In this document: one piece after another, positions 1-12,513 of the stretch
Position numbering within the stretch: the first letter of the stretch is position 1
Layout of the letters: every line of letters begins with the position of its first letter
Assembly: GCA_954871525.1 (NCBI GenBank)
Contig: OX940869.1
Location: 24,952,001 to 25,016,000, forward strand
Reading direction: 5' to 3'
Source of the DNA: Parietaria judaica
Taxonomy: Eukaryota > Streptophyta > Magnoliopsida > Rosales > Urticaceae
DNA: 64,000 nucleotides
Made by a program: the position numbers and the translations under genes
Notes under the pieces: model-generated
Database searches by the model: none
What the model saw: the letters and a program-made list of their open reading frames with translations, nothing else
Told to the model about the DNA's origin: nothing

Positions 1-313
1 AAAATTTAAACCAGTCGAACTAACTACCAACTTCAACCAGAAAGACGAAGAATTATACGCAACAATGCAAAGATGCTGACAAACGAGCCGAAGACTTAAC
101 AAACTGTAAGAAAAGAGAAAGACCTCGAAGCCTAAGACTTTCAGTCATCAAAAGTTCATGGGTCAACTGAGAGAATTCAGAAGAACCTCATACTTAGGAA
201 ACATCATTGAATAGTTATAATTATCCTTTTTGTGTGTGTATGTATGTGTTTGTATATAATCTAACATGTATAAAATTGCTAACAACAAATGGAATCAATC
301 TGCACAAACCAAC

Positions 314-798
314 CTTGTCAGGGCGTAGAGTCTCATCCATGGTGATGTAAACCAGAGCAGAATCCCCGGCCCACTCGAGATACGACGTCGTACCAGACAA
401 AGCCTCGCCGACGCTCGCGCCAGTCCCGGCGTCGATCACGCGGACCGTGTATATCTCGTCCCCTTTCGTGTCCTCCGCGACGGCCACTAGTCCGTGGCTC
501 GGGCTCATCTCGAACGCGCCCACAGAGTAGTACCCGCAATCGCGAGCTGCCACGTTCTCGTCGAGCATCACGCGCTCGCCGTCCGTGTCGTCGCTCGACG
601 GCATCGCGTCGTCGACCGCCGGCGCCGCCTGAGCCTGCGAGGCCGGCAGAGGCCGGCGACAGTGCTGCCCGTACTCCTTCCCTTCCAGCGTCCTCCTGTA
701 GTAGTAGAACCCTCCTTTCCTCGCCGGAGCAGTCACGTCGTCTTCCTTGATCCTCGCCTTGATCTCCTTGAAGATCTCTTCCTCGAACTCCTTCGTAC
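314..798 (-). CDS. Prolyl oligopeptidase family (S9A) protein, exon 2
   Basis: Second exon of the same gene. The acceptor AG (800-799) follows an intron of only 76 bp, and the splice restores the frame across a split Gly codon. The donor GT is at 313-312 after an Asp-Lys pair. The translation is typical of the beta-propeller domain: [18 protein letters not shown], then [27 protein letters not shown] and [24 protein letters not shown] (segments shown in part). Family members release peptides from short oligopeptides. The remaining exons and the catalytic domain continue left of position 1. No stop or frameshift is seen, so this looks like a live gene. Confidence 0.85.
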
Positions 799-874
799 CT
801 AATCAACACACTGTAAAATTCACGATTCCTGTACAGGAACAACATCTGAGAGACTGAGACTGGTTCGTTCGTAC

Positions 875-1142
875 CCGACATGACTGACTCAGTGTAGGCA
901 TTTTCTTGCTTGAGGTAGGAGAGGACCTCGGGGTCCGAGCGAGAGTCGTCGCGGAGCCAGTAGTAGTTGTCGACTCTGACGTCGCCGAAGCTCTCCATGG
1001 CGTGTCTGAGCTTCTTCGCCGATGGAGGAGTGGGGAGATTCGAGGACGCCATGGATGGAGTAGATCGGAGAGAGCGAGCTCCGAGCCTGAGAGACCGAAA
1101 GGGAGAGAGTGGGAGTGCGAGGCGAAGTGAGAGCAGCATCAT
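875..1142 (-). CDS. Prolyl oligopeptidase family (S9A) protein, exon 1
   Basis: First exon of a serine peptidase of the prolyl oligopeptidase/oligopeptidase B type. The translation has the family's N-terminal signature, with the start of the beta-propeller region reading [17 protein letters not shown]. The in-frame ATG at 1142 gives a 30-residue extension before a second ATG at 1052 ([10 protein letters not shown]). That extension has several Arg, many Ser and Leu and no acidic residue, so it could be an organelle-targeting peptide; otherwise translation starts at 1052. The exon ends at 875 before a GT donor (874-873) and joins in phase to the next exon. The exon is GC-rich against AT-rich flanks. 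The catalytic Ser, Asp and His lie in the C-terminal hydrolase domain, outside the window. Confidence 0.85.
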
Positions 1143-4100
1143 ATTTTTTAGTTTTAAGGCGGCAAAAGTTTCTAAGTTTCTCCCAATATAGCACTAAAAA
1201 TAAACCCCTACATTCAGATTTTAACGGCAAAAGTTTCTAAGTTTCCCAAGAAATGGGGTTAACTACCTTTATTTTTATTTTTTTTCAAAGAAATCTACCT
1301 TGTTGTTCGCAGGCCATTTCACGTAGAGGTGAGCATGGGTTGGGTTGGGTTGGGTTGGCCGCCCCGATCTTATTTATGGACCCGACCTGCTCACATCGAG
1401 TTACTAAAAAAAAAGTCCGATCTGACTCCAAAAATTCCAATGCCCGAACCAAACCGACCCTATAATGCTAAATAATCTCATGAGCAAGTTTACGCGTAAA
1501 ACACATAATTTTATTTGAGCTTAATTACTTGTTTATATATCTTTTTGATATCATCGAAATAGACATGCTATATTTAGCTAATTGCGTGCAATAATAATAA
1601 TAATAATAATTCTTGATATTAATCATCTATATATCTTTATTTTAAAGAAATTTATCGTGAAATTCTAATGTTACTTTTGAGTTTTGGTGCAGTATGGAAT
1701 AAGTGGAGCCATTGGTGTGCTAAGTAAATGAACACATATACTAACAAATACTAACAAGTAAATTTAAAAAGTCGTTTTTATCCTATTAATATTAGTGTGA
1801 AATTATGATGACTTATACCTAATATCAATTTTGCTTCGGTTGACAGACAAACATGCGGAAGTGAAATTTATTAGGGAGTGAATATGTTTATAAATAAAAA
1901 AATGAGGGGCTTATCTAAATTTCTTAACTCTCTTTCTTAACAAGTGTACAAAATAAGCTTATTCATAGTGACGAGTCATCAAGAGTCTTGATTCAAGACT
2001 ATCACTCATCCACATTATTATCCTATATAACTAAAGGAAGCATTCTTTCAAAAAAAAAAAACTAAAAGGAAGCATGAAAACACCGTACTTTCTACAGTAT
2101 TTATTTAGGCAATTAAAAAACTACAAGTGGTTAGGTCTTAAAGTAACATATGTCACTATTTAATAATATTTGGCACTCTACTTGGTGACTTGAGAGTCAT
2201 CCTCATACTGGTTGAAACAATGTATGGGCCCCTCAACATTTGCTCTTTTTTTTTTTTTACTCTTTTACGCTATGGAAAAAGAACGTATACCCTATAATAC
2301 GTCAAGAATTTAGGTGGCACATTTCTTCTTATTTTTTAATTTTTTACTATCTTCCTACTATATTGTGCTATTATGGATCATTCGACAAAATATATATATA
2401 TATATATATGATATTTGTGAACCTGGTTCCCATATGGCATTATTTTTCACTGCTAACTCAATACCCAATCGATCATTTATATATATATATATATAAAAGA
2501 ATAGTTATAGTTGAGTGTAAATAGTTATAAAATCATCTCATAGGAAATAAAACATACATATTTTATTTAAAAAACTAAATTAAAAATAGTTATATCCTTA
2601 ATTTAATCATATTTGACCAACGAAATCCTTATTTTATTATTGATGTAACACTCAAACTTTTAATTTATAATTTTCAAGTTTTCATTTACCAATAAGTAAT
2701 ATAAAAATGTATTAATTTTGATATAAATAGTTATAAAAATGTATAATTTTGAGATAGCTTGAAAGAATAATTTGTGAACATGGTGTTTTTAATGTTAAAT
2801 TAACAATATATATTTATTTTATTATAAAATGTATATAGTTTCTTTATTGGGGCCCCAAAAAAATTTATACCTAGCCTTGCACCACCGCATAATAACTTGA
2901 AAATTATAAAGATGAGCTGGTAGATACAATTGAACTCAATGCGAAGAACTCATTGACCTAACTTTATTTTGTAACGCAGTCCCGGAACACAAATGACATT
3001 ATCATCTCTAAAGCAATTTTTTTAAGGTAAATATCTCTTATTTTTCAAAAAACAAAAAAGGAAAAATACTATTTAAAATGCATATAGTAAACTCATTACG
3101 TTTTCTTCTTTACATTGTAACTTATAGTGACGAACATTAAGAAGCAAAGAAAAAACAAAAAGAGTAACTTTTTGGCATATATCACTCTTTTCGAAAATAA
3201 GGATGTAAAAAACTATATCTATATATATATATATATACACACACACCTGAGAAGGTTAAGAATCTGGAACACTATGGGTTTTGACTGAAAACGATATATA
3301 ACAGAAAGGTAAACGCAAATAATGCATAAACTTTGAAAAGGTACTTCCATATCACTCTATTTATACTTTAATATAATTTTTTTTTTTTGGTGTATGTGAA
3401 AGCACCCTCATATTTACAAACAAAATGTGCAATAGAAGATTGTGATTAAAGTTTTTACTGACGTGTTACTTAATATAGTTAAAAATATGTCATCTTGGAT
3501 TTTCTGGGATGCACTCCAACGTGCTAAAATATTCCATGTTTTGGAAGGTATGCTTTAAATTTTTTAAAGTATTTATGTTTAGTGGTCCTCCTACTTCTAG
3601 ACATTAAATTACATATACGTTTATTTTGTCCTCTAAAAGTAATAAGAAAATATTCAAAATTTAGAGATCCGCATATTTATAAGCCACAAACATACAATTC
3701 CATTCTAAATAATTTTGCAAACGTAATTTGATTAATATGCGATTCTTATAAGAGTTAACTACTTATCTTAATTCAATTTCGCAGTTGTAGAAGTCAACCT
3801 AACAAACTGTAGCAGTTTTGAAATGTATGCTAAACTCTTCTTAGTGAAATAATATATGTGTATGTATGTATCTATAGATATTTATATACGCGTGTATGAA
3901 TATTACTTATTTTTCAAAATCGATGCTGTAGAAATCTTTTATCGGATATAAATATTGCATTTCTTTAAAAAAAAAATTGAGATATTTCTATTACGTAAAA
4001 GGTTCTTTTTGTCCAATTACACATAGATATATATGATTAAGCGTAAAAAAATTTGACCAACAACGCAAGAAAAATATAAAACTGCTTAAAATAAAATAAA

Positions 4101-4897
4101 AAAACAAAAAATTATCAAATTTCTATTGCTAAGAGAGAGAAAAAGTAAAAATAACCCGCAGGCGACGCGCGGATTATATACCTCATTATTAACTAATAGT
4201 AATAATAAAAATATTTCTATATATATATATATAGGTTGACATATGTATGTATATATATATATATATAAGTTGATATATGAAAAAGGAAGATCTCTCGAAC
4301 TTTCCTCCTCAAACATTCCTCGACCTTTCCTTCTTCCTCGTTTGTCTCGGTTTTCCTTGCGTAGGCTAGCAAGACCTCCTTCTGAGATTTGAGTTTCGTA
4401 GTCAAGGTTAACGTTTACTGAATGTTGAACCTCTAGTTCTTTCTTTATTGGAGTACATCTTCTTTTGGAACTTAAAAAAAAATTATAGAAATGAAAACTT
4501 TGAATGTTGTAGTGTTTTAGGAGAAACACTAGGATCTCTATTGCTTGTTTAATTTGATGTTCCATTAATTTTAAATGAAATAAATAGCAAAAATAAAAAT
4601 CGTCTCTGTATTCACAATATTGAGGTGGTTATTGTAAGTTAGTTAGACTAAAGAAGTAAATAAGTTTTGAAATGTCTAAATACGTACAAAATTTATCACC
4701 GTGTATTGAAAATTTGTATCTTTTTTGTTTGCTCAAAGGCTTGAACTAATCAAGAATTCCACTTGAGTATGTGTGAAATTATTTTAATTCTTTGTTTTAT
4801 TGGGTTTCACATGAATATATTTTATAAATATTACATGTTACTGGATGTTGTAACATGTTTTAGAGTTAAAATGATCAACGATTTTCAAAAACAATTA
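1143..4897. other. AT-rich intergenic region upstream of the oligopeptidase gene
   Basis: No convincing coding sequence; the ORFs here are short and built on AT microsatellites. At 1327-1404 a small inverted structure (GTGAGCA at one side, TGCTCAC at the other, with GGGTT repeats between) resembles the termini of plant hAT-type MITEs. AT dinucleotide runs are at about 2390-2409, 2479-2495, 3218-3236, 4219-4233 and 4249-4266. The promoter of the oligopeptidase gene should lie just right of 1142, but no clear TATA box stands out. Confidence 0.6.
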
Positions 4898-5366
4898 GGG
4901 TTAATGACGGCAAAAACACCTAAAGTTTGGTCAAAGAACCCATTCGTGTACCTAAAGTTTAAAAGTGGTGGTAAAAATACCCAAAGTCGCATTTGGGGAA
5001 TTGACCACTCCATTCTCGTTACGCCGTTAACTTACCCGTTAACTATGGTCACGCGGACAAACGTGGGTTGCTGACATAATAATTTTTGCCACATGGATGA
5101 GCCCAATCACCCTTGTTTACGACAAAACAACGAATTAAACCTCTAATTAATATTATTTATTACAACTATTTGAACCCCTAATGATTACACTTAACATAAC
5201 AAATGTGTCCACGTGGCCAGAGTTAACGCGTAAGTTAACGACGTTACGAGAATGGAGTGGTCAACTCCCCAAATGCAACTTTGGGTATTTTTGCCACCAC
5301 TTTTAAACTTTGGGTACACGAAGGGTTCTTTGACCAAACTTTGGGTATTTACGCCGTCATTAACCC
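4898..5366. mobile_element. Mutator-type MITE, copy 1 (469 bp, 9-bp TSD)
   Basis: A non-coding element whose two ends are inverted copies of each other (left GGGTTAATGACGGCAAAAA; right end CGTCATTAACCC), with inverted similarity extending well over 100 bp inward. It is flanked by the 9-bp duplication AAACAATTA at 4889-4897 and 5367-5375, which fits the Mutator superfamily. Related copies lie at 28916-29395 and, split, at 49547-52372. No transposase is encoded, so it would depend on one supplied elsewhere. Confidence 0.88.
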
Positions 5367-5869
5367 AAACAATTAAATCAAATCGGCCATGATTCTCTTA
5401 AGAATTAGTTAAGTTTATTAAGTATAAAGAAAATACTTATGTGCTCATGATTATGTTGTAGACAAGTTTCGTTTATGTTTAGGATTTTACTAATATAATA
5501 TTTTGGTATAAGCAGCAAAGTTTAACACCCATTGTGTGTTAGCTTAAAATGTTAAGTTTACAATATGGTAATTGGATTATCGAAGGGTTAAGGGCGAATC
5601 AAATTAATAGTTATAAGTTCATATATATCAGAGTTTATGCACACCTAGTCTTGAGTGAGGTAGACGCTTTCCACACCGTAAAGACAACCAAAAGCTCCGA
5701 CGTAAGTAAAGACTTCTTTTACTTGTATTACAAGAACGAAATTGAATGGTGATTTACATGTTAATGTATGCATATAATTGCATCGTTGCTCCGATGCTTG
5801 TTCATTACGGATGGTGTATATGTTAAAAGGTTACATGACAATGTATCTCAGATGCTAAGTTTGGGTAGG

Positions 5870-6703
5870 CGGCGTGCCTGTTGCGATGTCTCGATAAAGA
5901 GACTATGATATGTTTATGGCGCGGTGTGGGAAGCCCGACTGATCATCGGGAATGTAATTGAGAATTCTCCCCACACGTCTGCGTGTAATGTTACGACCGG
6001 TCACATGTTAAAAGAATTGAAATGTTACGACCGACCGGTCGAAGTTAAAAGAAATGACCAGAGGGTCACATGTTAAAAGAAGTTAAAAGAAATGACGAAA
6101 TGGTCACATGTTAAAAGAAGTTAAAAGAATTATAAGGAATTGTGCAACAGGAGCGTCCAGAACAACGTCTACAAGCCTTAGCATTTGAGATACACACTAT
6201 GAAAGAAAATTGGATAGTGCATATTAAATGTGTTACATTATTATGATATGGACGACGTTATATGATCTTTCAATTGTCTTTACTTACTGAGCTTTCGCTC
6301 ATTAGAATTCTTGTAATGCAGACAGTGAAGGTAATTCAAATGACGCGTGATGTTGTTGATTGAAGACTCTGAGCTAGAGATCTAATGCATATGAGATATT
6401 AACGACCGTGGGATAGCTCATTTTGTACTTGTGGTATTTTGAGCGTCTTTACGCTAGGTAAAAAAAAAAATTAAAAGAAAGGAGAGTAGTTTATGCCTCC
6501 TTGTTTTGGATAAATAGTGACGGTGGTTAGACATGGCAATCTAGCTTAGTTACATGTAATATAATAATATATCGTTTTGATATGTAGATATATAAAATAG
6601 GCATATATATATATATTTATAATAAAAGTGAAGCGTTTTTTTATTGGCTCACTTATATGAGTTTCAAGGAAAGCTAGTTTTATAAGCCGTACGGGGTGTT
6701 ACA
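5870..6703 (-). repeat. Decayed LTR fragment related to the TGTAAC solo LTRs
   Basis: The right end reads GGGGTGTTACA, the reverse complement of an LTR starting TGTAACACCCC. An internal block at about 6284-6302 (TACTGAGCTTTCGCTCATTA) matches, in reverse complement, the conserved block at about 10313 in the solo LTR at 9964-11745. The left limit is not clear and no target duplication was found. The 5376-5869 stretch before it holds nothing recognisable. Confidence 0.45.
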
Positions 6704-6984
6704 GACCCGATAAAATCAGGTTGGATTGGTTTGGGCCGTCGGGCCCGAATACTTAAAATTTAATTTTATATTAAAAAAAATATGAAAAATATGCATCAAT
6801 GGAACTCAAAGTTTATTTAAAAATACCCCAAACAAATTTAATTAAAAAGACATACGCTAAATAAATTCCATACATACTTGAATTAAACAACAACTCTAAT
6901 CAACCTATCAAGAAATAATAAATGAAACTTATTTTAAACTATTTTAAATTACATAAGATTACTACTCATTTTCAAACATATTTA

Positions 6985-7320
6985 AACAAAAGGTAAACTA
7001 CAGCTAATGTACCTAATGTTTGATCGATTGCGATCAATGTGCCTAATGTTTTATTATGCTGGCTAGTGTACCCAAACTCGCTTCCGTTAGATATTTTCAT
7101 GATTTTCGCCATGTGACCATGAACCCCGCCACGTCTGCTGCCACCTCACTTGTCGTGTCACCCAAAATTAAGTGGGCCTAATGTACCCAATGTTTTACCG
7201 CTTGATATTTATGTGCCCAATGTTTATTTTTGCTGGCTAATGTACCAAAACTCGCTTTCGTTAGGTATTTTCGTGCACCTAAGCTGCCGTGTCACCCAAA
7301 ATTCCCCCTCGAAATTTTTA
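6985..7320 (+). repeat. Left arm of a split inverted repeat
   Basis: A segment with two related halves, each with phrases like CTAATGTACCTAATGTTT and CTCGCTTCCGTTAG. It recurs in opposite orientation at 12165-12513. The two arms may be the ends of one palindromic element later split by LTR insertions, or two separate insertions. The sequence just left (6704-6984) is AT-rich with a GGGTT/GGGCC-rich start that resembles half of a hAT-type MITE. 7321-7650 shows nothing clear. Confidence 0.6.
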
Positions 7321-7649
7321 ATGTGGGTTCCACATCTTTCTCTATCTATCTCTTTCTAATCTCACTCTCAATCATCGTCAACCCTGTGTGCAAGAACTCT
7401 CATAAAACTCCATGTCCATTGCTAGTCTCTGTTTTGTGAAGCATACAACATAATGCATCAACTTTAGGATCCAAAAACTGAAAATTTTCAACATTAGGGA
7501 AGCACCAAACCAAACATTCAAACTAGAAGCATGATGAGTCGGTTTTATACCGATAAATCGAGTACTTTCACTTTGAGTTTCGTTAATCCAAGAGTCATTT
7601 AATGTGTTTCTTTTAGTGTTTTTGTTTATTTTAGGAGTTATATGAGTGG

Positions 7650-8823
7650 ATTGCAATTTGATTGAAGATCAAGATGAATAGAGTCATTTGGATGAAGTAT
7701 TGCATGCAAAAAATCCGAAATTAAAAATCCCAGGCAGCAACTTGGTGCCACGGCACAGATTTTCGGTGCCCCAGCAAGAAGCTCAGAATTCACCCTGTGC
7801 CCCAGCACATAATTTCCCGTGCCCCAGCACCACAGTTTCGCGAATTAGGTTATCTTTAGCTTAATCTTAACCTAATGAGGAGGCTATATAAGGGGATCAT
7901 AATGAGGGATTAAGTGACGAATTTTGGGAGAGAAAACCATCATAAGAGGCTAGGAAACTCGAAGAACGCCATTGGAGATCGGGTTTTGCAAAGAAGAACG
8001 GTGGAGACGAAGATCACCTCAGAGATTCTCTCCATTAGTATCATCTTCTTTGCTGAATTTCTTTCTCTATTATGTATCTCTTTGTGATTTGGTTATGCTC
8101 TAAATTCATCATGAGTTAAACCGTTCATAGAATTGCAATCGAAACTCACATGTACCTTGATTTGGATTATCGTTTCTTTGATTAATGACAATTGGTTTAA
8201 GTTTGTTTATTCTATCCTTTTCTTCATGCTTTTGATTGCTTGATCACCACTTAAATTGATTTGGGAAACCCTAGAAACTTTGGAAAAAAAGGAAATTTGT
8301 GTTTAGCCGTAGATAGGATAACACATGATCTATGATGGAAATCTTGAGTTTATATAGGATAGGAATAGACCTATGTAACATGTGTAACCCGTTAAGAACA
8401 CATGCTTAATGAATCGTTCGTAATTTAATTCACATAGGAATATGGTGGATTAGTTAGAAAAGATAACTTGAATTGAATATCGGAAGAGTTTTTTTTTATG
8501 CATTAGGGGTCTTGGTTAACAAATTATAGCAATTTAATGATAGAAGGAATGATATGAAGAATCGGGTGAAGTGTTGAGGAATGATTGTGATCCTATATTT
8601 CTCTATTTGTCCAAAACTTTCAATTTTTAGTTTTTAGTTTTTATTTTACTATAGTTATTTAATTGATTATATTTAAAATTTATTTGTTTAGATAAAATTA
8701 AGGTTACATAAAACTAGTAATTAGCAAAATTAATAGTAACAATTCTCCGTGGGATCGACTTTTCTTATCATTATATTACTTGTTTTCGATACGTATATTT
8801 GCTTAGAAAATTCACAACAAAGC
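7650..8823 (+). mobile_element. LTR-retrotransposon-like remnant
   Basis: Not coding. It has a TATA-like CTATATAAGGGG at about 7884 followed by a transcribed-leader-like stretch, and near its end the phrase TCTCCGTGGGATCGACTT (about 8743), which recurs at the junctions of many plant LTR elements. Four short repeats of GTGCCCCAGCA are packed at 7745-7830. Boundaries and target duplication are not determined. 8824-9013 is similar undefined repeat-like DNA. Confidence 0.35.
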
Positions 8824-9963
8824 ATTAGAGACGAAGCTTATGCACCCATGGTCTCGCTCATTCACGGCTCTCGTGTCGAATTTCACAGACATCACTATAT
8901 CCCCGTCTTCGGCAAGGACTCCGGCAAAGACTTTTATAAAGAGCAAAATGCTCGGGAGGCTCGGACTTTAGAGCTTTCACTGCACGGTGGTTTGATGAAA
9001 ACGGGTGTATTAAGTGTTATGGGGTATTTTTATAAATATTATTTAATAAAAGAAAATTATTTAATTATTTATTTCGTTATTAAATAAATCAATTTTGACA
9101 CCAAAACGCCCTCCTGGGGTATGTTTTCATAAAACAAAGTGTCTTAAATGGTCTTAAAAATATCAAGACACCCAAAAACAACATAAAAAATATATAAAAC
9201 GGCTTTGGAACGCCCCCGGAACCCTAAAAAGGGTCCGGGAGCACTTCGGGTGGGCCCCACAGGCGCCCACACCCTTCCAGGTGCTGCCACGTGGCTGCAA
9301 GAGCCCCCACGTGCCTAGCTGGCGTCCCCACGCGCCCAGGTGGCCCACCAGCGCACCCACTTGCGCGCTGCTACGTGGCGCAAAGACAACTCCTTTTCAC
9401 CGCGCGACGCGCAGAACTCCCATTCGTGGTGTCGTGTGAAGCATCAGATGGTGACGTGGATTGCGGAAATTGATCCGTAACATTCGGGGGACCCGAAAAA
9501 CTATATAATTTCGCGGGGGCTTCCCGGGATAGTTTTTAATTGTATATAAACCCTCGGACCCTCCTATAAATAGGAGCTCAGTTCAGTTCAACTGTAACTC
9601 ATTTTAACTCATCGAAATTCACTCGAAATCGCTATAAACACTCTCTACTCCCTATAAAATCGCCTCTCCCTTAAATATTATACTAATGTTGAGCGTCGGA
9701 GGTGAATCCGGGGGTATTCCAGGTCGGGGTACGGAGGAGTCAGCTAGAGCGGGAGCCCTGGAGAAGATTCTGGCACGATTTGTGACCCCCTTGTCGAGGT
9801 TCTGGATCCGTGCGGTGCTCCTTCTATCCCTCAGTCTTGTATCTCAGAGAAGATATATTGACTTTGCGGATAGACCGTAGGATTCAGACCGGGATAAGTA
9901 ACACGGGTAGAGGGTCCGATCTACCAGGATTCAGTGAAATGTCAAAATTATGATCTCCCCTTC

Positions 9964-11034
9964 TGTAACGACCCGCTTTCCCGAGCCCGTTACTTTTTCC
10001 ATAAAACTCGTTTAAGTCCCGGTTTATAAAAATATTTTAACAAAGTAAAAATGTAATAAGTAAAATCTTTAAATATTTTATTTTTATAAATATATGAACT
10101 TTATACAACAAATACTCGGGACTAGCTCCGGTTGAAAATAAAACTTCGGAGCCCTTTTGATTTTTTTATTTACAAACGTACAAAAAAATAATTTGCGGAA
10201 AATCACAAGATCGTTTTATCCACCGTATGCACCCGTATATGCCGCACCGCCGCTGATTCCCCTTTCTCTGCAAGTTATCGATTTTCACCCGATTCTGCAA
10301 CACAACTATACGAGTGAGCTAACGCTCAGTACGAAAATGTTTTTATTACTCACAAAAATAATAAATGCAATGCACGTAATGCGATGCCATGCTATAACGT
10401 CTTATAGATTTCTCAGAAAATATAATCTTGGGCCCTACGTACGTACCAACGTTACACGACCAACAATGTATCATTCCGAGATATCACATCTCGATACAGT
10501 CGAAGGCCAATACATATTATATCATTCAGAGACGCCGCAGCTCGATACATTGTACCATTCTGAGACTACCCGTCTCGATACGTTGTACCCTTCGGAGACT
10601 ACGCGACTAGATATAACAGTGAGAGATTTAAAATCTCGGTACGACGCAACTTTATAAAAAGAAGTCATACATATATATATTTACTATCATAATAGATTAT
10701 ATATGTATGCATAAATGCTCGTGCTTATTCCGCACAAAAATGATAATTTAAATAACGAAAATAATTTTGACACATATATCACACATTTCAAATCATACAC
10801 ACGTCATATTATTGTTGTGTTGCAGTGAGTACTTTTAACGTACCTTAAACTGTACGAAAATATTTTCAAACACGAATGCTTTCACTCGATCCTCTAGAAT
10901 TTCTCTTCAATTTATTCTTTCTCTTGACAATGAAAGACCGGGAGGATATAATATAAGGCAAGCTATTTATATTTGAAGAGGGGCACACTCTCTTTTCTCT
11001 AGGGCTTGTACATGTTCAAATATCAAATGATCTT

Positions 11035-11100
<66 letters not shown>

Positions 11101-11745
11101 CGCACGTTTAAAAGCAAGGCGGTGTCTTATTATAACAAGGTTTATGAAAATTGAAGGGAGATAAAATGCGTTGAGCTGGCTAATATTGCAAGCCACCACG
11201 TGTAGCATTTTATTACAAACAACTAACACGTGTATTTGAACTCATACTAAGCATGATAACTAAGATATTTACATACGGATAGATAAGAGTAAAAAAAATA
11301 ACTTAGGTAGAAAATAAACACGTAGCTAATAGTCATAGTAAATTTAGATACGTGGCTAAAATATAGCCGTGGTTCACATAGATAAAACTTAGTGTTCAAA
11401 TGTGATAAAGATTAAGGAATAAGAAGACACGTATTAACTTATTAATGATAAAAAATAAAAATAAAATAAAAAACTTAATAATTAAATAATAGATGTGTAT
11501 ATAAAAATTATGATGGTTATATACGTATAGCAAAAAAATTATTATGGTAAAAAAAGATAAACGTGGAGCTGAAAAAAAATATTAATAAGCTTTGTATATT
11601 TGCATACAAAGTAGTAAAATAAATATTTAAAATGTGGCCCTAATAATTCTAAAAGTTAACAAACAAGTTACCAAAAATATGCTATTAATTTTATAGCATC
11701 ATAAAAAATATTTTGTTTTTTATAAAAAAAATTACGGATATTACA
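9964..11745. mobile_element. Solo LTR (TGTAAC family), 5-bp TSD
   Basis: Begins TGTAACGACCCGCTTTCCCG and ends GGATATTACA (TG...CA ends). It is flanked by CCTTC at 9959-9963 and 11746-11750. No internal coding region, primer-binding site or second LTR is seen, so it is best read as a solo LTR of a large LTR retrotransposon. Its 5' half closely matches the element at 49742-52093. It contains a cluster of short repeats (10470-10640) in which GAGACTACCCGTCTC can fold back, and a long TA microsatellite. Confidence 0.8.
11037..11096. repeat. TA dinucleotide microsatellite (about 60 bp)
   Basis: An unbroken run of alternating T and A inside the solo LTR at 9964-11745. It creates a spurious Tyr-Ile repeat ORF on the minus strand. 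Confidence 0.95.
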
Positions 11746-12164
11746 CCTTCGTGGAGACCCGATCTGAGTGGCGCCCCATACCTGTAACCCGGGCCTTGTC
11801 CATTCCAGGCCCTGCGGTAACAGGTAGCGGTGTGGCCCATATTGCCGGTCCGCGGACAGTGGATGATCTGCTTGTCCCAGGTGCCAGGGATCCATGCCCA
11901 AAGCCCACAAAAGTCAACAAAACGACATTGGGCCCGGTCCAGCACAAACAATTGGGCCGCTACAGTGTTTGATATAATTTTTCAGCATTAACATTAAGTA
12001 TTCAGCTTTGCTCTCTGCAGCGAAGAAGAGTTTAAACGAAAACCAAAAATTGCAAAAATGCATCCGTATGACCATCATCAGAGCCCTCCAGAAATCATGT
12101 TCGATGCTCTGTACTGCGAGGTTTGAAGATGCAATTAAACTGAGAAGATAAAAAAAAAACAAGC

Positions 12165-12513
12165 TTCCGGTAAATGACAGCTTAGGTGGAAAATACGTGG
12201 CGTGGGTTGACGGTCACATGATGGGGCGCATGAAAATATCTAACGGAAGCGAGTTTTGGTACATTAGCTAGCAAAAATAAACATTGGGCACATAAATCGC
12301 AATCGGTAAAACATTGGGTACATTAGCTGCACTTAATTTTGAGTGACACGACAGCTGAGGTGGCAGCAGATGTGGCGGAGTTGACGGTCACATGACGGAA
12401 ATCACAAAATATCTAATGGAAGCGAGTTTGGCTACGTTAGCTAGCAAAAAAAATTGGGCACATTGCTCGCAATCGATCAAGCATTGGTTACATTAGCCAC
12501 AGTTTACCCTTCA
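12165..12513 (-). repeat. Right arm of a split inverted repeat
   Basis: Reverse-complement relative of 6985-7320, again with two related halves (GGAAGCGAGTTT and ACATTGGGTACATTAGC type phrases). Together the arms bracket about 5.2 kb of LTR material. 11970-12164 and 12514-12719 hold nothing recognisable. Confidence 0.6.

Larger units (their letters stand above)
9020..11964 (+). mobile_element. Solo LTR, older, split by a second solo LTR
   Basis: LTR-like unit beginning TGGGGTA and ending GGGCCGCTACA. The 5-bp duplication GTGTT is found at 9014-9018 and 11965-11969, with one extra A at 9019 on the left. It carries a plus-strand TATA box (CCTATAAATAGGAG, about 9563-9576). Removing the insertion at 9964-11745 and its duplicated 5 bp gives a continuous sequence of about 1.16 kb. 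The GC-rich half at 9190-9480 has short proline-rich ORFs that I take as chance. The parent retrotransposon family is not identified. Confidence 0.6.

Noticed and set aside
333..870. Minus-strand frame continuing exon 1 of the oligopeptidase through its intron
   Set aside because: After 875 it is Arg/Gly-rich shadow sequence; the splice to 798 restores the conserved protein.
9163..9473. Proline- and glycine-rich ORFs on both strands
   Set aside because: They lie in the GC-rich part of a solo LTR, show no family motif and have no splice context.
10470..10640. CRISPR-like regularly spaced repeats
   Set aside because: The units are short, imperfect, self-complementary and inside a plant LTR; spacers are not unique sequence and there are no cas genes.
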